Shown here: positions 1 through 7,803 of the stretch, piece by piece
Position numbering within the stretch: the stretch's first letter is position 1
Layout: every line of letters begins with the position of its first letter
DNA from: Pseudomonadota bacterium
GTDB taxonomy: Bacteria > Pseudomonadota > Gammaproteobacteria > Steroidobacterales > JBCBZW01
Assembly: GCA_039193195.1 (NCBI GenBank)
Contig: JBCCWS010000005.1
Coordinates: forward strand, 120,172-154,636
Direction of reading: 5' to 3'
Length of the DNA: 34,465 nt
Program-made: the position numbers and the translations under genes
The notes under the pieces: generated by a model
The model's database searches: none
Told to the model about the DNA's origin: nothing
What the model saw: only the letters and a program-made list of their open reading frames with translations

Positions 1-707
1 AGGTAGTTGAGATCATGCTGCTTGTCGTAGAGGAGCGGGGCATGGTCCGAGAATATCTCCGTGCTGACCGTGTGGTGGGCGACTTGCTGAACCATCCGGG
101 GAGAGATCCGCGGGTCGAGCTCGAGGATCAACCCAGCCTCACGCTCTGACAGCACGCTCGCCTCGGGTAGAGGAGGTGATTGCGTCGACAACAGGCTATA
201 GAACTGTGAGCCGCCCGCGCGTTGATCGTCGAAAAGGTGGCGATCGTAAAACCAGAGTTCCGCATCCTTTGAGGGCTCGCTCACGCAGGCGAAGTAGCTG
301 GAGGTCCAAATCGAACTCGACCAATCGAGAAGCCGCGTCGGGATCTCGTAGTGCTGCATCATGCTCAAACACCGAAGATCAAAGCCTGAGGTGATGTGCT
401 CCGGCTGGGGCATCTCCTCGCTGCGATCAGGCAGCTTCGTGTAGTGCTCGCGAAAGGCGCTCATCAAGCGCCCCTCGATGATCGCAGCGGCGCCGACCGC
501 TTCGCGTGCGAACTGGCGCTGAAATGATGGCATCAGGTTGCCATAGGTGCGCGGCTGGCCACGGAAGCACCAGTCGAAGTGGGTGTAAAAGGAGAGCTCT
601 TCCTCCAATTCGATCAGGTCAGCGACAGAGCTGATTCGCTGCTCTGTAACGGCACTGATATCGATGACGGCACCTGAGTCCACCGCGGCTGCTTCGTCCC
701 TCGGCAT
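1..707 (-). CDS. FRG-domain protein, C-terminus cut by window edge
   Basis: Reading the minus strand from the ATG at 707-705 gives 235 codons open to the window edge, so the C-terminus is missing. A GGAG sequence lies about 10 nt before the ATG. Two hallmarks of the FRG domain (named for its F-R-G motif) are visible: FRGQ near residue 48, and the segment QHYEIPTRLLDW followed by SYFAC near residues 117-137. FRG domains occur in many bacterial proteins of unknown biochemistry and some sit near mobile or defence genes; no such partner is visible here, though the gene continues outside the window. No signal peptide or membrane segment is seen, so it is probably cytoplasmic. The 228-bp gap to the next gene (708-935) holds nothing I recognise. 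The domain call is good; the function is unknown. Confidence 0.8.
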   Translation of the reverse strand, partial: MPRDEAAAVDSGAVIDISAVTEQRISSVADLIELEEELSFYTHFDWCFRGQPRTYGNLMPSFQRQFAREAVGAAAIIEGRLMSAFREHYTKLPDRSEEMPQPEHITSGFDLRCLSMMQHYEIPTRLLDWSSSIWTSSYFACVSEPSKDAELWFYDRHLFDDQRAGGSQFYSLLSTQSPPLPEASVLSEREAGLILELDPRISPRMVQQVAHHTVSTEIFSDHAPLLYDKQHDLNY

Positions 708-935
708 GTTCGATCAGCTCTCCTGATGCGTCTCTCCGGCAAGTCTGACGTAGACCTGCAGGGTGCTACTAGCAAGCATACTATCTCTCGCAGACCAGCG
801 TGCGTTGGCGGGGAGTGCTCGCGGCTGCAGCTGGGTCAGGTGTCACTAGGACCAACTGCGTCAGGGGCCTGCTAGTGCTGCTCGTTGGTCTTGTCGATCT
901 TGCTCGCGAGGGGTGAGCAGGGGTTTGCCGCACTG

Positions 936-1526
936 CTAGCGTCCGGAGCGTCGCCTTAGGAATCGGCTCAGGGCCTCCGGCGTGACCCCCGTGAACGCGG
1001 CGAGCTGCTTCTGCATCGCTGACCCGACCACGCGCTGGTAGTGCTCCTCGAGGAATCGGTAGCGCTTCTCCAGGTCTAGCTGGGTTTTCGCCACGATAAG
1101 CTCCTTGTCGAAGCAGAGCGTCTCCATCGCTTTGAGACGCAGATAGCGGCCGAAGTCCCCGCCCTCCAACATTTGTTGGCGGAACACATCCCCTGCGATC
1201 TCAACCCCGCTCACCTGCGTAATGGCGACGAGGTCGTCGCTCGCGTACTGCTCAGACCAGGTGCTGGTGAGATTGCCGCACACCTGTCGGTCTTCGAAGA
1301 ACCTGGCGATCGTCAGGCTACCGTCGGCGTGGGTTTGGATCGACGCCGTGACACCGTCCGCTAGAAACAGCCAGCTGGCGCCGATTTCCTCCATTCGGTA
1401 GATGCACTCGCCCTTGCTGTAGCTCACGGGGCGCAGAAGGGGGCGTAGTGCGGCCCAATCGCGTGGCGCCATGGCGATGCCCTTCTCAGCGATGTCCCCC
1501 GCGAGGGCAGCCATGACCTGCACCAC
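936..1526 (-). CDS. Crp/Fnr-family transcriptional regulator
   Basis: 196 residues. An N-terminal cyclic-nucleotide-binding-like beta-roll spans about residues 20-120 and a helix-turn-helix covers the last 30. The recognition helix TPEALSRF has the E-x-x-S-R pattern typical of FNR-type readers. There is no N-terminal cysteine cluster, so it is not an oxygen-sensing Fe-S Fnr; the ligand is unknown. The protein ends immediately after the HTH (RRRSGR), a shorter tail than most family members. The start is GTG at 1526, chosen because AAGGAG lies 6 nt upstream. It is divergent from the hydrolase at 1703, with a FNR-like palindrome at 1626-1639 between them, suggesting autoregulation or control of the neighbour (inference). 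Confidence 0.87.
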   Translation of the reverse strand: MVQVMAALAGDIAEKGIAMAPRDWAALRPLLRPVSYSKGECIYRMEEIGASWLFLADGVTASIQTHADGSLTIARFFEDRQVCGNLTSTWSEQYASDDLVAITQVSGVEIAGDVFRQQMLEGGDFGRYLRLKAMETLCFDKELIVAKTQLDLEKRYRFLEEHYQRVVGSAMQKQLAAFTGVTPEALSRFLRRRSGR

Positions 1527-1625
1527 TCTCGACTCCTTGCGACGGCGCTGTGCGATGGGGAAAGTTACGACGAGACTAGGCCGTCTCGTGCCGGCGCAGC
1601 CTATCTCACTGTGGTGCCGGCCAAC

Positions 1626-1639
1626 TTAACTCAGATCAA
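1626..1639. promoter_or_regulatory. FNR/CRP-like operator half-palindrome
   Basis: TTAAC-TCAG-ATCAA lies in the divergent intergenic region between the Crp/Fnr regulator and the CocE-type hydrolase. It matches the FNR consensus TTGAT-N4-ATCAA at 8 of 10 specified bases. The site is about 65 bp before the hydrolase start and 100 bp before the regulator start. Binding is inferred. Confidence 0.4.
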
Positions 1640-1702
1640 GCGGACACCCGTCCCCAGCGTGCAGACTGCTCATCTCTACGCAGTCACCCGGAGGCGATAG
1701 CA

Positions 1703-3466
1703 GTGGCCACGTTCTCGACCCTGCGCGCGGCATGGCCCGTGCTACGCCGTGCGATGCTTCGCGGCCAGCTCTTCCGTCCGCAGTGCGAGCTCGTGCAGCC
1801 GGATGGCGACGTCGATGCCTCCTATGACGTCGAGATTCCCATGCCTGAGGGGTTTTCGCTTACCGCCAATGTGTTCTATTCCCGACGGCGTCGGACCGCG
1901 GACGCAGCTGACCCGGTCGTGATGTGCGCCCACCCCTACGACAATCACCTGATTCCCGCGCTCGGCAAGACGCCCCTCGGCGGACCTCCCCAGCAGTATC
2001 GCCTGTTGCCACAGGCGGAGGGGAAGCCACGCTTTTCAACGCTGACAAGCTGGGAGTCGCCGGATCCGAATTTTTGGGTCCCCGCCGGCTACACGCTCGT
2101 CAATCTAAATCTGCCGGGATTCGCCAATAGCGAAGGTCCCGCCTCGATCGTCTCCGCACACCAAGGCGAGTGCTACCGCCGGGCTATCGAGTACGTGGCA
2201 GCGCAGCCATGGTGCGATGGCAAGGTGGGCTTATGCGGGGTGAGCTTTCTGTGCATCAGCCAGTACCTCGCTGCGGCAACGCCCGAGGGGGCTGTCTCGC
2301 CTGCGGCGCTAAAGTGCATGATCCCTTGGGAAGGAGTGTCCGATCTGTACCAGGATCTCGTGTGCCGAGGGGGCGTGGCGGATGTGGGATTTCTAGATTT
2401 CTGGTGGAATACGGAAGTCAGGGAGCCGCTCAATACATCCCTCGATGACTACCTGTCGGTAGAGGAGGCCATCCCCCTAGAGGCGCTGGCGCTGCATCCT
2501 TACTACGACGACTACTGGAAAGCCAAGGCGCCGCCCCTCGCGAACATTCGCGTACCGATGCTCCTGTGCGCATCCTTCTCGGACCATGAGCTGCACACCT
2601 TGGGCTCATTCCGGGCCTTCGAGCAGGCGAATTCCCCTCAGAAATGGCTGTACACGCACCGCAGCGGAAAGTGGACGGAATTCTACCGCCCCGAGTCCCT
2701 CGCGTTGCAGAAGGAGTTCATGGATCACTTTCTGAAAGGTGAAGCTAACGGATTCGATGATAGACCGCGGGTGCGGATTGAGGTGCGTGCTAGCCGGGAT
2801 GCGGTTCATGAGGTGCGCTGGGGAGACTCCTGGCCTCTGGCAAGTACCGCCTACGATCACCTACACCTAGATGAGCACAACACACTGTCGCGACAAGCGC
2901 CACTGACCGGCGTTGAAGTCGTTTACGAGGGCTCGGCTGGGCACGCTTTCTTCGACTACCTCTTCGATGAGGATACGGAGATCACTGGCTACGCAAAGCT
3001 CAGGGTGTGGGTGGAGGCGCGCTCCGACCGGCGCGATTTGCCCGCACCTGACGACCTCGTGCTGTGTTGCTTCCTCGACAAGCGAGATGCCGCTGGTCGA
3101 TCAGTGCGGTTCTTCGGTGCCGTCGGGCAGGATCAGGACATGATCACCCGGGGCTACGGGCGTGCGGCGCGACGGGAGCTCGACGACGCGGCTAGCCGGC
3201 CGTTCCATCCGGTGCCCTTGGGTGCTCGCGACCAACCGCTGCAACCTGGTGAGATCGTACCGCTGGAGATCGCTTTCTGCCCAAGCAGTACGTTCTTCCG
3301 CCAAGGGGAGCGTCTGCGGCTGATCATCTCGGCCACGGATGTCGTCCATGCGCCCATCTTCAAGAAAGACACGAGCGTCAATCAAGGTCTGCATGTGCTC
3401 CACTTTGGGGGCAGCTACGATTCGTACCTGTTGCTGCCTAGGATTGCGCCGCAAGGAGAGCAGTGA
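1703..3466 (+). CDS. CocE/NonD-type S15 alpha/beta hydrolase
   Basis: 587 residues, the usual size for the CocE/NonD hydrolase (X-Pro dipeptidyl-peptidase S15) family, which cleaves ester or amide bonds in varied small substrates. The nucleophile elbow is G-V-S-F with Ser181. The acid is probably the Asp in ASFSDHEL and the His that of YTHRSGKW. FMDHFLKG, just after, marks the end of the catalytic domain. The remaining third is the beta-rich jelly-roll domain of the family (LRLIISATD near the end). The start is GTG at 1703, with GGAGG 8 nt upstream at 1690-1694. There is no clear signal peptide, so it is probably cytoplasmic. It is convergent with the histidine kinase, 47 nt away. Substrate unknown. 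Confidence 0.85.
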   Translation: MATFSTLRAAWPVLRRAMLRGQLFRPQCELVQPDGDVDASYDVEIPMPEGFSLTANVFYSRRRRTADAADPVVMCAHPYDNHLIPALGKTPLGGPPQQYRLLPQAEGKPRFSTLTSWESPDPNFWVPAGYTLVNLNLPGFANSEGPASIVSAHQGECYRRAIEYVAAQPWCDGKVGLCGVSFLCISQYLAAATPEGAVSPAALKCMIPWEGVSDLYQDLVCRGGVADVGFLDFWWNTEVREPLNTSLDDYLSVEEAIPLEALALHPYYDDYWKAKAPPLANIRVPMLLCASFSDHELHTLGSFRAFEQANSPQKWLYTHRSGKWTEFYRPESLALQKEFMDHFLKGEANGFDDRPRVRIEVRASRDAVHEVRWGDSWPLASTAYDHLHLDEHNTLSRQAPLTGVEVVYEGSAGHAFFDYLFDEDTEITGYAKLRVWVEARSDRRDLPAPDDLVLCCFLDKRDAAGRSVRFFGAVGQDQDMITRGYGRAARRELDDAASRPFHPVPLGARDQPLQPGEIVPLEIAFCPSSTFFRQGERLRLIISATDVVHAPIFKKDTSVNQGLHVLHFGGSYDSYLLLPRIAPQGEQ

Positions 3467-3513
3467 GTAGTGCAACCGAGGCCGAAGGTCGTGGACGTCA
3501 GCAATCAAGAAGC

Positions 3514-4794
3514 CTACCTATCGTATGCGGTGGTGCTCCCCTCGATTGGCAGGCGTAGCACAAATGTCGTGTCGCCGCCTTCGCTGGGGTAAAGGGTCAC
3601 ATCTCCCCCCGACTGCTCAGTGAATCCTTTGACCATCGACAGGCCCAAGCCGGGTTTCGCCGCTGATTCGCTGAAGAAGGGATCGAAGACGCGTTCCGCG
3701 ATCTGCGGAGCAACGCCGGTGCCGTTGTCACTCATTTTCACGTCGATCGCCGAGTCCGCATCGCTGCTGATACTGCCCCTGACGGTGATCTGGTCAGCGC
3801 CTGCGTGAACGGCGTTGTCGAGCAACTCCGTGAGAGCGGCTAGTAGCTGCTCTCGGTCCACGTGCAGCAGCGGAAGCTCGGGAGATACTTCGGCGCTGAA
3901 TGCGATCTCGCGGGGGTGGCTGCGGCTGCGATGGTGCGCCTCGAGCTCGCTAAGAACATCGGCCAGGTGGCACTGGGCAGGCTGAAGTGGAAGTTGATGG
4001 GTGTAGGCCAGGAGCCGTGACACGTCTTGACTCGCGTTGCGGGCGGCTTCCATGGCGAGCCCCAAGGTCCTTTGCGCCTCCGGGCTAGGTCGCCGAGATC
4101 GCGCCAAGTCGATGCCGCCGACAATCGTCGTAAGGTGATTGTTGAACGCGTGGGCTACCCCCCCGGCGACACGACCCATCGCTTCCAGCTTTCTGGCTGC
4201 CTCTCCTCTGCGTGCGTCCCGATCGATCGTGGCCAAGGTGGAGAAGGTCTCGTGCATCGTCAACGCGTGGTAGAACTGCAGCCCCATCACGGTGATCGCA
4301 AGTCCTACGTCGGTGGGCGCCCTCTCCCCGATCAGCAGGGTGACCCAGAACAGGCTGAAGGACAGCTGTATCCCCACCACGTAGATCAGCCCCAGGGAGG
4401 GTACCCGCAGGCGGTGGGTCAGGCTGTAGATGAAGGCGGCGGCCAGCATTAGCACCGAGATCAGCTGGTAGTGGGGCTCGAAGGTCAGCCAGAAGTAGAA
4501 CACCAGCCAGAAGAAGACAAATGCATCCAGCACGTAGGCAAGGAAGACGGCCACAAAGCGGCCGGGGGTCGGGTGCTTTTGGAAGCGGGTGATGCAGGTT
4601 CCCGCTAGCAAGGTGGTCGCGAGCCGGGCGAAGAACCAATACAGGAACGTCCGGTCGTCGAAGCCGAAGCTCAAGCCGACGGCGATCAGGGCGAAAGTGA
4701 CCATGCGCAGCAGCGCGTCGAATCTGCTGCGCTGCGCTACCAGCATCAAATTGTCGCGCTCCGTTTCGAAGCGCCGTTGAACGAATCGGTTCAA
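3514..4794 (-). CDS. Orphan membrane histidine kinase
   Basis: 426 residues. About six membrane segments fill residues 28-178 and act as an integral sensor without a periplasmic domain. A HisKA-like dimerisation helix follows, with the phospho-acceptor in VAHAFNNH (His215). The HATPase domain shows the N box ELLDNAVHAGA, the G1 box DNGTGV, the F box FDPFFSE and the G2 box GLGLSMVKG. The protein should autophosphorylate and pass phosphate to a response regulator, but none is encoded nearby, so it is an orphan. The start is uncertain: the open frame begins with TTG at 4794, with only a distant GAAGG; an ATG at 4746 (Met17) is the alternative. Confidence 0.87.
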   Translation of the reverse strand: MNRFVQRRFETERDNLMLVAQRSRFDALLRMVTFALIAVGLSFGFDDRTFLYWFFARLATTLLAGTCITRFQKHPTPGRFVAVFLAYVLDAFVFFWLVFYFWLTFEPHYQLISVLMLAAAFIYSLTHRLRVPSLGLIYVVGIQLSFSLFWVTLLIGERAPTDVGLAITVMGLQFYHALTMHETFSTLATIDRDARRGEAARKLEAMGRVAGGVAHAFNNHLTTIVGGIDLARSRRPSPEAQRTLGLAMEAARNASQDVSRLLAYTHQLPLQPAQCHLADVLSELEAHHRSRSHPREIAFSAEVSPELPLLHVDREQLLAALTELLDNAVHAGADQITVRGSISSDADSAIDVKMSDNGTGVAPQIAERVFDPFFSESAAKPGLGLSMVKGFTEQSGGDVTLYPSEGGDTTFVLRLPIEGSTTAYDR

Positions 4795-4972
4795 GGCCAG
4801 TGGTAGTGCCTTCGTGACCGGAACAGGGGGCGGACCGCTAGGCGATCAGAGTGAAGTCTTTCTCAAGAAGCGATGAATCGCTAGTTTCTGTCAGAGTTTC
4901 TGCGTTCTTTGCGTAGATGCTGTTGGGGGCGTGGAAGACGCCCGGCATCAGCAACAGAACAGGAGACCCCTC

Positions 4973-6082
4973 ATGCGTTCCCAAGTCCACCAGCGCTCGC
5001 TCAGCAGCGATCACTCTCAAAACGGCTTTACGCTCGTTGAACTGCTCGTCGTCATCGCCGTGGTTGGCGTGTTGGTCGCGCTCCTGCTACCGGCTGTTCA
5101 GCAGGTCCGCGAATCCGCGGCGAGACGAAGTGCCACCAGTACCTTGAGTCTGCTCGTTTGCCCGTCCGACAGCTTTGGCGAGCGCTTTGGGCGCGGGCCT
5201 GAGAACCTGGCCGAACTCGCTGAATGGTGGCGAACCGACGGTGCGGGCCTGTGCGAACTCGAGGAGGAGGCCCTCGATGGAAGCGATGCTGGCTACTACT
5301 TCACCCTGGAGGATCTGAGCGAGCGACGCGCGTTCTTCGAAGGCCTGTTCAGCGAGGCGGGCATTGCGTTCCCGGACCCTGCCCCCTTCGTGGTCATCGT
5401 CGCCGAACCCGCTATCCCCGGACCGGCCGTAGACACGCTGTTCCAGGTGGGCGAGGCCCTGGTGGAAGTGCCCACGCCGGGCGCCCGGGAGCGGCGCGAT
5501 GAAGGCGTCGCGCGCCTGCTTCGCACCTTCGCGGTTGAAGCGGCCGCTGCGGTTCGTGGTACGGGAATCGACATCGCAGACGTTATCCGCTCGGACGAGT
5601 TTCCCGGTACGCGCGAACTGCTCGGCAACTTCGACACAGACTTCGACGGCCTGATAACGGGCGAAGAGGTCTTTAGCGAACGTTGGATCGATGGCACCTC
5701 CAACGACTTCCTCGGCGGTCTCGGCACGCGCGTGCTGGAAGCCGCACGCTGCGAACTAGGCGTCGGCGCCGCCGGCGAAGACCTCAGCGAGTGGTTCCTG
5801 GTGGCCGAGGACTTCGCCTCCGAGGACTGGCGCGATGGGCTTAGCTACCTCACGATCGCCGAGGCGGTCTCGGCGATGGGTGACGTCGCGCAGGTGCAAA
5901 ACACGATCGCCAATCAGGCTGCTGCGGCTGACCAGGCGCAGCGGGCGGGTGACACCGTGAGTGAGCTCCAGGCGGTGCAACGGATCCAGCAGATCTCGAT
6001 CAGGGTTAAGGACCTGTTCATCACCTCGATGGATGTGAACGGCATCGAGTTCTTGCTAGACACGGTGGCGACCGAACCGTAG
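4973..6082 (+). CDS. Pseudopilin-like exported protein with EF-hand loop
   Basis: 369 residues from the ATG at 4973, chosen because AGGAG lies 8 nt upstream; the frame is open for 14 more codons. Near residue 18 the prepilin peptidase site [11 protein letters not shown] is followed by a 20-residue hydrophobic helix and a polar helix ([13 protein letters not shown]), the standard type IV pilin/type II pseudopilin N-terminus. This spelling strongly resembles that of the DUF1559 pseudopilins abundant in Planctomycetes. The remaining 300 residues do not match a pilin family I know. They are acidic and hold a canonical EF-hand loop, [12 protein letters not shown]. The product is probably processed by PilD and held at the inner membrane or in a pseudopilus. 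No other pilus gene is nearby. An AGCGAT/ATCGCT palindrome lies at 4869-4882. Confidence 0.8.
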   Translation: MRSQVHQRSLSSDHSQNGFTLVELLVVIAVVGVLVALLLPAVQQVRESAARRSATSTLSLLVCPSDSFGERFGRGPENLAELAEWWRTDGAGLCELEEEALDGSDAGYYFTLEDLSERRAFFEGLFSEAGIAFPDPAPFVVIVAEPAIPGPAVDTLFQVGEALVEVPTPGARERRDEGVARLLRTFAVEAAAAVRGTGIDIADVIRSDEFPGTRELLGNFDTDFDGLITGEEVFSERWIDGTSNDFLGGLGTRVLEAARCELGVGAAGEDLSEWFLVAEDFASEDWRDGLSYLTIAEAVSAMGDVAQVQNTIANQAAAADQAQRAGDTVSELQAVQRIQQISIRVKDLFITSMDVNGIEFLLDTVATEP

Positions 6083-6104
6083 CGGGCGACAGTGCGGCGG
6101 GCGA

Positions 6105-6131
6105 CCCGAGCTCAGGCTCGCTGAGCTCGGG
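6105..6131. terminator. Hairpin between convergent genes
   Basis: CCCGAGCTCAG, loop GCTCG, CTGAGCTCGGG: a perfect 11-bp stem in the 68-bp space between the convergent genes ending at 6082 (plus) and 6151 (minus). The position fits a bidirectional terminator, but there is no T tract on either side. Confidence 0.55.
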
Positions 6132-6150
6132 GCTCGCCGTGATAAGCGGT

Positions 6151-6864
6151 TTAGCCCTTGCGCCGTGCGCCAGCGAGCAGACTGACTAGGCCTGAGACGA
6201 ACAGCCAGGCGGCGGCGGGCAGAGGCACCGCGGTGATGGAGACGTTATCGAGGTCCAACATCAAGCTGTCGAAGTCGGTGTTCTCTGGCAGGTACAGACC
6301 AAGCTGCAAGTTCAGAATGTTGGAGAATACGCCTTCAAAGGTTGAGGAGCCGTACGACACGAACGGGGGATCGCTGTCGACGATATCGAAGGAGATGGTG
6401 GTCCAGGTATCCGGCGCGATTTCAAAGATACTGTCGTTGGACAGGCTTGCACCTGCACCGCCGAAACCTGCGAGCCGGGCGTAGAAGTTCAACGCTGTGT
6501 CGGCGTTGTGGCGCACGGCAACGCTGAACGAGGTGACGCCGCTCGCCAGCCAATCGCCCACGAATGCGCCACCGCTCGCATCGTTCGCGTCGTTCCCGCG
6601 GAACATGATCAGCAGCGGATCACCGAAGCCACCTCCCCCAGAGTTGAAGGGAGGTGCCAGGTAGGAGATGAACCCTGAGTCATCTATGCCACCTGTCGCG
6701 TTGTAGATCGGCGTCTGGGATGTGCCGTCGAGCCAGTTGCTATCGTCGGTGTTGAACGTCTCGGTGAAGGTCGAGACCGCCCAAGCCTGACCGCTCAGGC
6801 TTGCGCTCAGCAGGAGGACGCCTGCAAGCATGGTCTTGGATGAAATCACTGAAGGCCTCTCCAT
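6151..6864 (-). CDS. VPLPA/PEP-CTERM sorting-domain exported protein
   Basis: 237 residues from the ATG at 6864. The signal peptide is about residues 1-29 (hydrophobic core LAGVLLLSASLSG, cleavage after AWA). The body is rich in Gly, Ser, Asp and Asn, beta-rich, with no cysteines, and looks like a jelly-roll surface protein. The C-terminus is a tripartite exosortase signal: VPLPAAAW, then a hydrophobic helix, then ARRKG. Such proteins are exported by Sec, cleaved at the tail by an exosortase and linked to the surface or exopolysaccharide matrix. No Shine-Dalgarno is obvious; the frame is open for 32 more codons, but that extension lacks signal-peptide character. A sigma-54-type element lies about 120 bp upstream. 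Confidence 0.85.
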   Translation of the reverse strand: MERPSVISSKTMLAGVLLLSASLSGQAWAVSTFTETFNTDDSNWLDGTSQTPIYNATGGIDDSGFISYLAPPFNSGGGGFGDPLLIMFRGNDANDASGGAFVGDWLASGVTSFSVAVRHNADTALNFYARLAGFGGAGASLSNDSIFEIAPDTWTTISFDIVDSDPPFVSYGSSTFEGVFSNILNLQLGLYLPENTDFDSLMLDLDNVSITAVPLPAAAWLFVSGLVSLLAGARRKG

Positions 6865-6985
6865 GGTGTTCTCAAGAGTGTGTAGCCAACGTCCAGGTTG
6901 GCTGGCGCCCGCGTCACTGGGGTATGGGGCAACGCGCCGCGCAGCGGCAACGAGTTGCAAGTCCCCGCCGCGAGCCTACCTATAG

Positions 6986-7000
6986 GCAAGTGCCGTGCCT
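6986..7000 (-). promoter_or_regulatory. Sigma-54-type -24/-12 promoter
   Basis: On the minus strand AGGCACG-GCAC-TTGC matches the RpoN consensus TGGCACG-N4-TTGC with one mismatch at the first position. The invariant GG (6999-6998) and GC (6987-6986) have correct spacing. Transcription would start near 6974, giving a leader of about 110 nt for the VPLPA-CTERM gene. AGTGAA lies 25 bp further upstream. Confidence 0.65.
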
Positions 7001-7120
7001 TTTCCGCGAAAGAGCCGTTTCCCTTTCACTATCAGCTGGTTGTGAGGCGACATGGTTTTGGCGTGCAGCTGAGTGTAAGGAACACCGACATCCTTGAGGG
7101 CTCGAGCCAGGTACGGCCAT

Positions 7121-7146
7121 CCGGCCGCTCAGGCAGGCGCGGCCGG
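7121..7146. terminator. GC-rich hairpin, possible terminator
   Basis: CCGGCCGC, a 10-nt loop, GCGGCCGG: a perfect 8-bp stem located about 85 bp beyond the stop codon of the minus-strand gene at 7230. There is no T tract. Confidence 0.35.
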
Positions 7147-7210
7147 TCGAGCCGACGATCTGGGCGAGAGCGCCGAGACCACCCCCTGTCCTTGGCAGTC
7201 TGCGGCGCTC

Positions 7211-7232
7211 TAGCGAACACTTAGGTTCGCTA
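7211..7232 (-). terminator. Hairpin overlapping the stop codon of the iota-CA-like gene
   Basis: TAGCGAAC, loop ACTTAG, GTTCGCTA: a perfect 8-bp stem whose right arm contains the TAG stop (7230-7232, minus strand). It probably ends or stabilises the operon mRNA. No U tract follows. Confidence 0.45.
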
Positions 7233-7712
7233 CACCGGTTGATAGGGTAGGGACGAGTGGTGCAGGACGATGCGCAGCGTGCCCTCTTCGTCCTTTTTGT
7301 AGCCCCAACTCTTGTCGACCTTGGTGACGTTGCCGTCGCGGTCAGTGAAAGTCACCCAGCCCATCCACATGGCGACATCCCCCTGGATGAAGGAGGCGGA
7401 GGTTTCGCAGACGACCGAGCGCCAGCTCTTGATGCCGAAGCCGCCGTCGCGTGGGTACTTGTCGTTGTGACCCACGAAGTAAGACAGGGCGCCTTCCCTG
7501 GTCGGGCGAAAGGTCTGGTCGCCGCTCGCGAGCGTGGGCTTGAAGAGCACGTCGCCCAGGTTGTAGCCGTAGGCGGCGTCAATGGCACCGTTGGCAAGCT
7601 CTGTGGCAGCTTCGATCCCGCTCTCGTCGTAGGCCTTGGATATGGCGACGAGCGCGTCGCCCCAGATCTTGCGAGCCTCGGCCAACTCTTGTTCCGTAAT
7701 TGCGCTGGTCAT
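7230..7712 (-). CDS. Iota-class carbonic-anhydrase-like protein (COG4337, NTF2-like fold)
   Basis: 160 residues, ATG at 7712, no signal peptide: a single NTF2-like domain. Conserved blocks are AAYGYNLGDVLFKPT (residues 46-60), a TREGALSYFVG segment (71-81), GFGIKSWRSV (91-100), the GDVAMWMGWVTFTD strand (111-124), VDKSWGYKKDEEG (132-144) and the terminal IVLHHSSLP (148-156). The HHSS-x-P ending is the signature I recall for iota carbonic anhydrases. These can be metal-free and hydrate CO2 in a pocket lined by Tyr, Thr, Ser and His. Related proteins may carry a phosphoribosyl-AMP cyclohydrolase label, which nothing here supports. It lies 91 nt downstream of a SulP transporter on the same strand, a fitting partner for an enzyme handling CO2/bicarbonate. 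Activity is inferred, and some NTF2-like relatives have other roles. Confidence 0.72.
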   Translation of the reverse strand: MTSAITEQELAEARKIWGDALVAISKAYDESGIEAATELANGAIDAAYGYNLGDVLFKPTLASGDQTFRPTREGALSYFVGHNDKYPRDGGFGIKSWRSVVCETSASFIQGDVAMWMGWVTFTDRDGNVTKVDKSWGYKKDEEGTLRIVLHHSSLPYQPV

Positions 7713-7803
7713 TGTCTTGACTCCTTTCCTTCGCCTGCGCTAAGGCAGGTCATGGCTTGTAAGTGCAGTGCTCGCCGGACCGAGCAGCATCGTGCTCAGG
7801 CGG

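Larger units (their letters stand above)
6865..7229. other. Intergenic region upstream of the VPLPA-CTERM gene
   Basis: 365 bp without a gene. It holds a sigma-54-type promoter (6986-7000), an AGTGAA element on the minus strand at 7025-7030, a perfect 8-bp hairpin (7121-7146) and a hairpin that runs over the stop codon of the neighbouring gene (7211-7232). Short open frames here look like noise. Confidence 0.6.

Noticed and set aside
3101-3508. 135-codon minus-strand open frame after the CocE gene
   Set aside because: Antisense to the hydrolase C-terminal domain, with no Shine-Dalgarno or motif.
4838-5020. 60-codon minus-strand frame upstream of the pseudopilin-like gene
   Set aside because: Overlaps that gene's start and Shine-Dalgarno and has no recognisable content.
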